A DNA stretch of 7,153 nt, from contig CANHEC010000114.1 in assembly GCA_947459455.1 (NCBI GenBank), forward strand, positions 1-7,153. The letters are read 5' to 3'. Source of the DNA: Chitinophagaceae bacterium (GTDB taxonomy: Bacteria; Bacteroidota; Bacteroidia; Chitinophagales; Chitinophagaceae). This document shows positions 4,972-7,153 of this stretch, piece by piece. Under the pieces are notes generated by a model that saw only the letters and a list, made by a program, of their open reading frames with translations, searched no databases and was not told the DNA's origin. Numbering within the stretch: the first letter of the stretch is position 1; each line of letters starts with the position of its first letter. The position numbers were made by a program, and so were the translations under genes.

Positions 4972-5511
4972 TCAGCAACCTTCTTCTACGCCTGCCTCAA
5001 AGACTACCAGTTTGTTGTCGGTAAAATAAAAGCAGAGGTAGGTACTGTTATCGTAATCGGAAAGGCGCACCACGCTATAGCGCTGCTTATCGGGCATGTC
5101 CTCTTTTCGCCAATCGGGTCCTACCGTCAGCCGGCGGCCATCCAGTTTTCTGATGATGTCAAACTTATCATCGCCCAGCGCTATGCCGCTGCGTGTCTTT
5201 GCACCGGATGCCTCCGTGTACAGGGAATACAGTTTCGGCGATGGCAGATCATCATCCATGAGGGTATAGTACGAAAACACCAGACGTAGCCGGATACCCT
5301 GGTAGTCTGCCCACACGGTATCCATGCCGTGGTCTGCCGCTTGCTTACTGCGCACCGGCAGCTGTTTGCCCAGTACCTGCTCTACCTGCCGTTGTGTTTT
5401 TAAAATACGCAGCTCGCCCACGCCCATGCTGGAAATAGTGGCCTGCTGCCCAATGACCGATGTGGCCAACAGGCAGGCCACCATCATCCATAACAAACGC
5501 ATCGTCTTCAT
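4972..5511 (-). CDS. Secreted/periplasmic protein of unknown function, 179 aa
   Basis: No family recognised with confidence. Residues 1-21 are a Sec signal peptide (MKTMRLLWMMVACLLATSVIG, cleaved before QQ; no lipobox), so the mature protein is periplasmic or secreted. The mature part has two similar halves, each starting with a helix typical of small SmpA/OmlA-like or related alpha-beta modules: LRILKTQRQVEQVLGK near 34-49 and GIALGDDKFDIIRKLDG near 109-125, each followed by beta-rich, aromatic sequence (RLRLVFSYYTL; YLCFYFTDNKLVVFEAG). This duplication is my reading, not a database result. The gene starts 36 nt after the end of the histidine kinase gene on the same strand, so the two are probably co-transcribed and the product may act with the kinase's periplasmic domain. 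Met4 is an alternative start. It ends 11 nt from the convergent lptB end. Confidence 0.75.
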   Translation of the reverse strand: MKTMRLLWMMVACLLATSVIGQQATISSMGVGELRILKTQRQVEQVLGKQLPVRSKQAADHGMDTVWADYQGIRLRLVFSYYTLMDDDLPSPKLYSLYTEASGAKTRSGIALGDDKFDIIRKLDGRRLTVGPDWRKEDMPDKQRYSVVRLSDYDNSTYLCFYFTDNKLVVFEAGVEEGC

Positions 5512-5515
5512 GGTG

Positions 5516-5530
5516 GTGAAATTAGTTCAC
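5516..5530. repeat. Short inverted repeat before the 179-aa gene
   Basis: GTGAA at 5516-5520 and TTCAC at 5526-5530 flank ATTAG. It lies 5 nt upstream of the ATG of the 179-aa gene, in the 36-nt gap after the kinase gene. It could be a minor hairpin or operator half-sites, or chance. Confidence 0.2.
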
Positions 5531-5547
5531 TTGACCAACAGCACGAT

Positions 5548-7153
5548 TTACCAAATAGCCGACTTGCGCCCCAAACTTGTGAGCGGTATCCGTACCTGAA
5601 TATGTGTACCCTGGCCGGGTGCCGAACGCAGCTGTAGCTGGCCTCGCAGCTCCGCGGTTCGGTGGCGCATATTGCGCAAGCCATTGCCACTGCCATGTTC
5701 GTTTTCTACGTCAAAGCCAATACCATTGTCGCGTATATCTACCAGCAGCTCGGTACCACTAATGCTGAGCTGCACCTGCGCAGCGGTCGCCTGACTGTAC
5801 TTGGCTATATTATTAATCGCCTCTTTTACAATCAGTAGTACGTTCTTGCGTGCCAGCAAGTGTTCGAGACTTTTTTCGGCCTCGGGTAGTATCTGGTATT
5901 CAAATGCGATATCCTTGTTATGGAGCAGCTCCGCCCCATAGTTTTTGATGCGGCTTTGCAGCGATGCTGCTTGTCCATCTGCCGGCTGCATACTCCAGAC
6001 AATGTCGCTCATATTGTCCATCAGCTCGTTTGACTGGCCCACGATCTTATCAATCATGGCGGCAGCCTTAGCTGGCTCGGTTTGCATGGTTTGGCGGGCA
6101 ATGGTACCGTAAATCTGCAAGCTGCTCAGCGAGGCGCCGATATCATCGTGCAGGTCCTGGCTGATTTTCTGCCGAATCCGGTTCATCGCATTGCGTTGCT
6201 TTTGGTAGTAGTAATACAGCAAAAACACAAATCCCAGCAGCGCCATGGAGGTAAGCGTAATAGCAAAGCGGCTATTGGCCAACTTCTGTGCCTGCCGTGC
6301 TTCGCTCACTTCCAGGCTAAGCAATCGCTTTTCATTGTCGATACTGGCATTCAAAATGATTTGTAGCTGTTGGTTGGTACCCTGCAGTGCTTCGCTTTGC
6401 AAGGTGTTCACCTTTTCCAGCACAGCTGCCAGTCTTTCGCGGTCATTCATTTGCCGGTAGGCCCTTGCTACCGCATTCAAAAACTGCAGGGCAAAAAACC
6501 GGTTGAGCTGAGGAAACCTTGTCATCACCGCCATACCCGCATCAAACTGTTGACGAGCCCGCTGCGCATCACCCAGGGCCAGATAGGCACGTCCCACCCC
6601 GCCGTACGCCATTTGCTCCACATCAAAATCCTCTGACTGCGCCGCGATACCAACGGCCTGCTGAAAATGCATCAATGCCGAGTCGGGCTTCTGCTGCACC
6701 AAAAACACTTCTCCCAAATTAACATGGGCGATGGCCATTCCACGGCCACGGCCGATGGCTTCGGCATGCTTAAGCGATTGGTAGGAGCCATAAATGGAGC
6801 TATCAAGCTTTTGCAGCTTGAGATAGGCTTCGGCCAGGTTGCCATACAAATGGTGCGGATAGCTGAGATTGAAATACCGGTCGTCGTAAGGTGGGGGCTT
6901 GATGTAAGCCAGGCCCTTGTAGAAATAAGGCACAGCCTTCGCTGCGCTGTCCATATTCATGTAAAACAACCCCACAAAATTGCTGCCATCCGCCATCAGC
7001 AGGCTATCGTTCATTTGCTGAGCCCGGTCCAGCGCCCGTAGGCTTTCTTGCAAACCCAGCTGCTGCAGATTGTTGTAGTAATACACTTCGGCCTGGCGGC
7101 TGAGCAGGTAATAGTTAAAAAGCGAGGCCTTTTTCACCGGCAGGCGTTCATGA
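5548..7153 (-). CDS. TPR-containing sensor histidine kinase (HisKA_3/HATPase_c), N-terminus outside window
   Basis: A membrane sensor kinase that would phosphorylate a NarL/LuxR-type response regulator. Numbering from the codon at 7137: TPR-like helical repeats fill about 1-245 (for example AIAHVNLGEVFLVQQKPDSALMHF at 135-158, AYGGVGRAYLALGDAQRA at 177-194, in pieces), then a coiled coil at about 255-290 and one membrane helix at 291-309. The HisKA_3 box SQDLHDDIGASLSSL at 326-340 carries phospho-acceptor H330. The ATPase domain has KEAINNIAKYSQA (438-450, N box), DIRDNGIGFD (467-476, G1) and GSGNGLRNMRHR (482-493, G2). All catalytic motifs are intact. The frame stays open upstream of 7137 to the window edge (HERLP before the GTG codon), and a periplasmic TPR domain needs a signal peptide that is absent here, so the gene is cut by the edge and GTG 7137 is not the true start. 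No response regulator is in the window. A secreted protein gene follows after 36 nt. Confidence 0.92.
   Translation of the reverse strand, partial: HERLPVKKASLFNYYLLSRQAEVYYYNNLQQLGLQESLRALDRAQQMNDSLLMADGSNFVGLFYMNMDSAAKAVPYFYKGLAYIKPPPYDDRYFNLSYPHHLYGNLAEAYLKLQKLDSSIYGSYQSLKHAEAIGRGRGMAIAHVNLGEVFLVQQKPDSALMHFQQAVGIAAQSEDFDVEQMAYGGVGRAYLALGDAQRARQQFDAGMAVMTRFPQLNRFFALQFLNAVARAYRQMNDRERLAAVLEKVNTLQSEALQGTNQQLQIILNASIDNEKRLLSLEVSEARQAQKLANSRFAITLTSMALLGFVFLLYYYYQKQRNAMNRIRQKISQDLHDDIGASLSSLQIYGTIARQTMQTEPAKAAAMIDKIVGQSNELMDNMSDIVWSMQPADGQAASLQSRIKNYGAELLHNKDIAFEYQILPEAEKSLEHLLARKNVLLIVKEAINNIAKYSQATAAQVQLSISGTELLVDIRDNGIGFDVENEHGSGNGLRNMRHRTAELRGQLQLRSAPGQGTHIQVRIPLTSLGRKSAIW

Noticed and set aside
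5548..7137. Complete 529-aa kinase starting at GTG 7137
   Set aside because: The frame is open to the window edge upstream of 7137 and the periplasmic TPR part lacks its signal peptide, so the GTG is internal.
1..7153. CRISPR array, tRNA, insertion sequence or defence system
   Set aside because: No regularly spaced direct repeats, cloverleaf, transposase or terminal inverted repeats, and no nuclease or toxin-antitoxin motifs were seen on either strand.

Overview
The window looks like chromosomal DNA of a Bacteroidota bacterium, most likely of the Chitinophagaceae type. The basis is the gene families (an LptB with a C-terminal extension, a MetF of the Bacteroidota kind, a TPR/HisKA_3 sensor kinase), promoter-like TAnnTTTG elements instead of sigma70 hexamers, and no Shine-Dalgarno sequences before the starts. 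The taxonomic call is inference. No mobile element, CRISPR array, tRNA or rRNA was seen.

Layout from left to right. Positions 1-46 are the last codons of a plus-strand gene that begins outside the window. Positions 47-221 are non-coding and hold a 10-bp hairpin and a GC-rich, REP-like stretch. A minus-strand pair follows: a GT-B glycosyltransferase (1185-2291) and, 51 nt downstream, an EamA/DMT-family transporter (222-1133) with its own likely -7 element. Divergent from the glycosyltransferase are two small plus-strand genes: a 41-aa lipoprotein (2387-2512), easily missed because of its size, and an 83-aa protein of unknown function (2572-2823). The second ends in a strong hairpin terminator that is T-flanked in both directions and also serves the convergent metF gene.

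metF (2882-3838, minus) has a predicted promoter at 3977-4008 and a structured leader of about 130 nt. The leader contains stacked hairpins, a possible pseudoknot and a 27-codon open frame ending 12 nt before metF. Divergent from it is lptB (plus), whose conserved protein starts near a TTG at 4154 although the frame is open back to an ATG at 4013. lptB converges with only 11 nt of spacing on a minus-strand unit made of a periplasmic TPR-containing sensor histidine kinase (5548 to beyond the right edge) and a secreted 179-aa protein of unknown function (4972-5511).

The genes do not form one pathway. They are mostly housekeeping: envelope (LptB, glycosyltransferase, transporter, lipoprotein), one-carbon metabolism (MetF) and a two-component sensor unit. 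No clear new defence or mobile system is visible. The most interesting items are the tiny lipoprotein, the metF leader, the kinase plus secreted-protein pair, and the repeat-like sequence at the left end.
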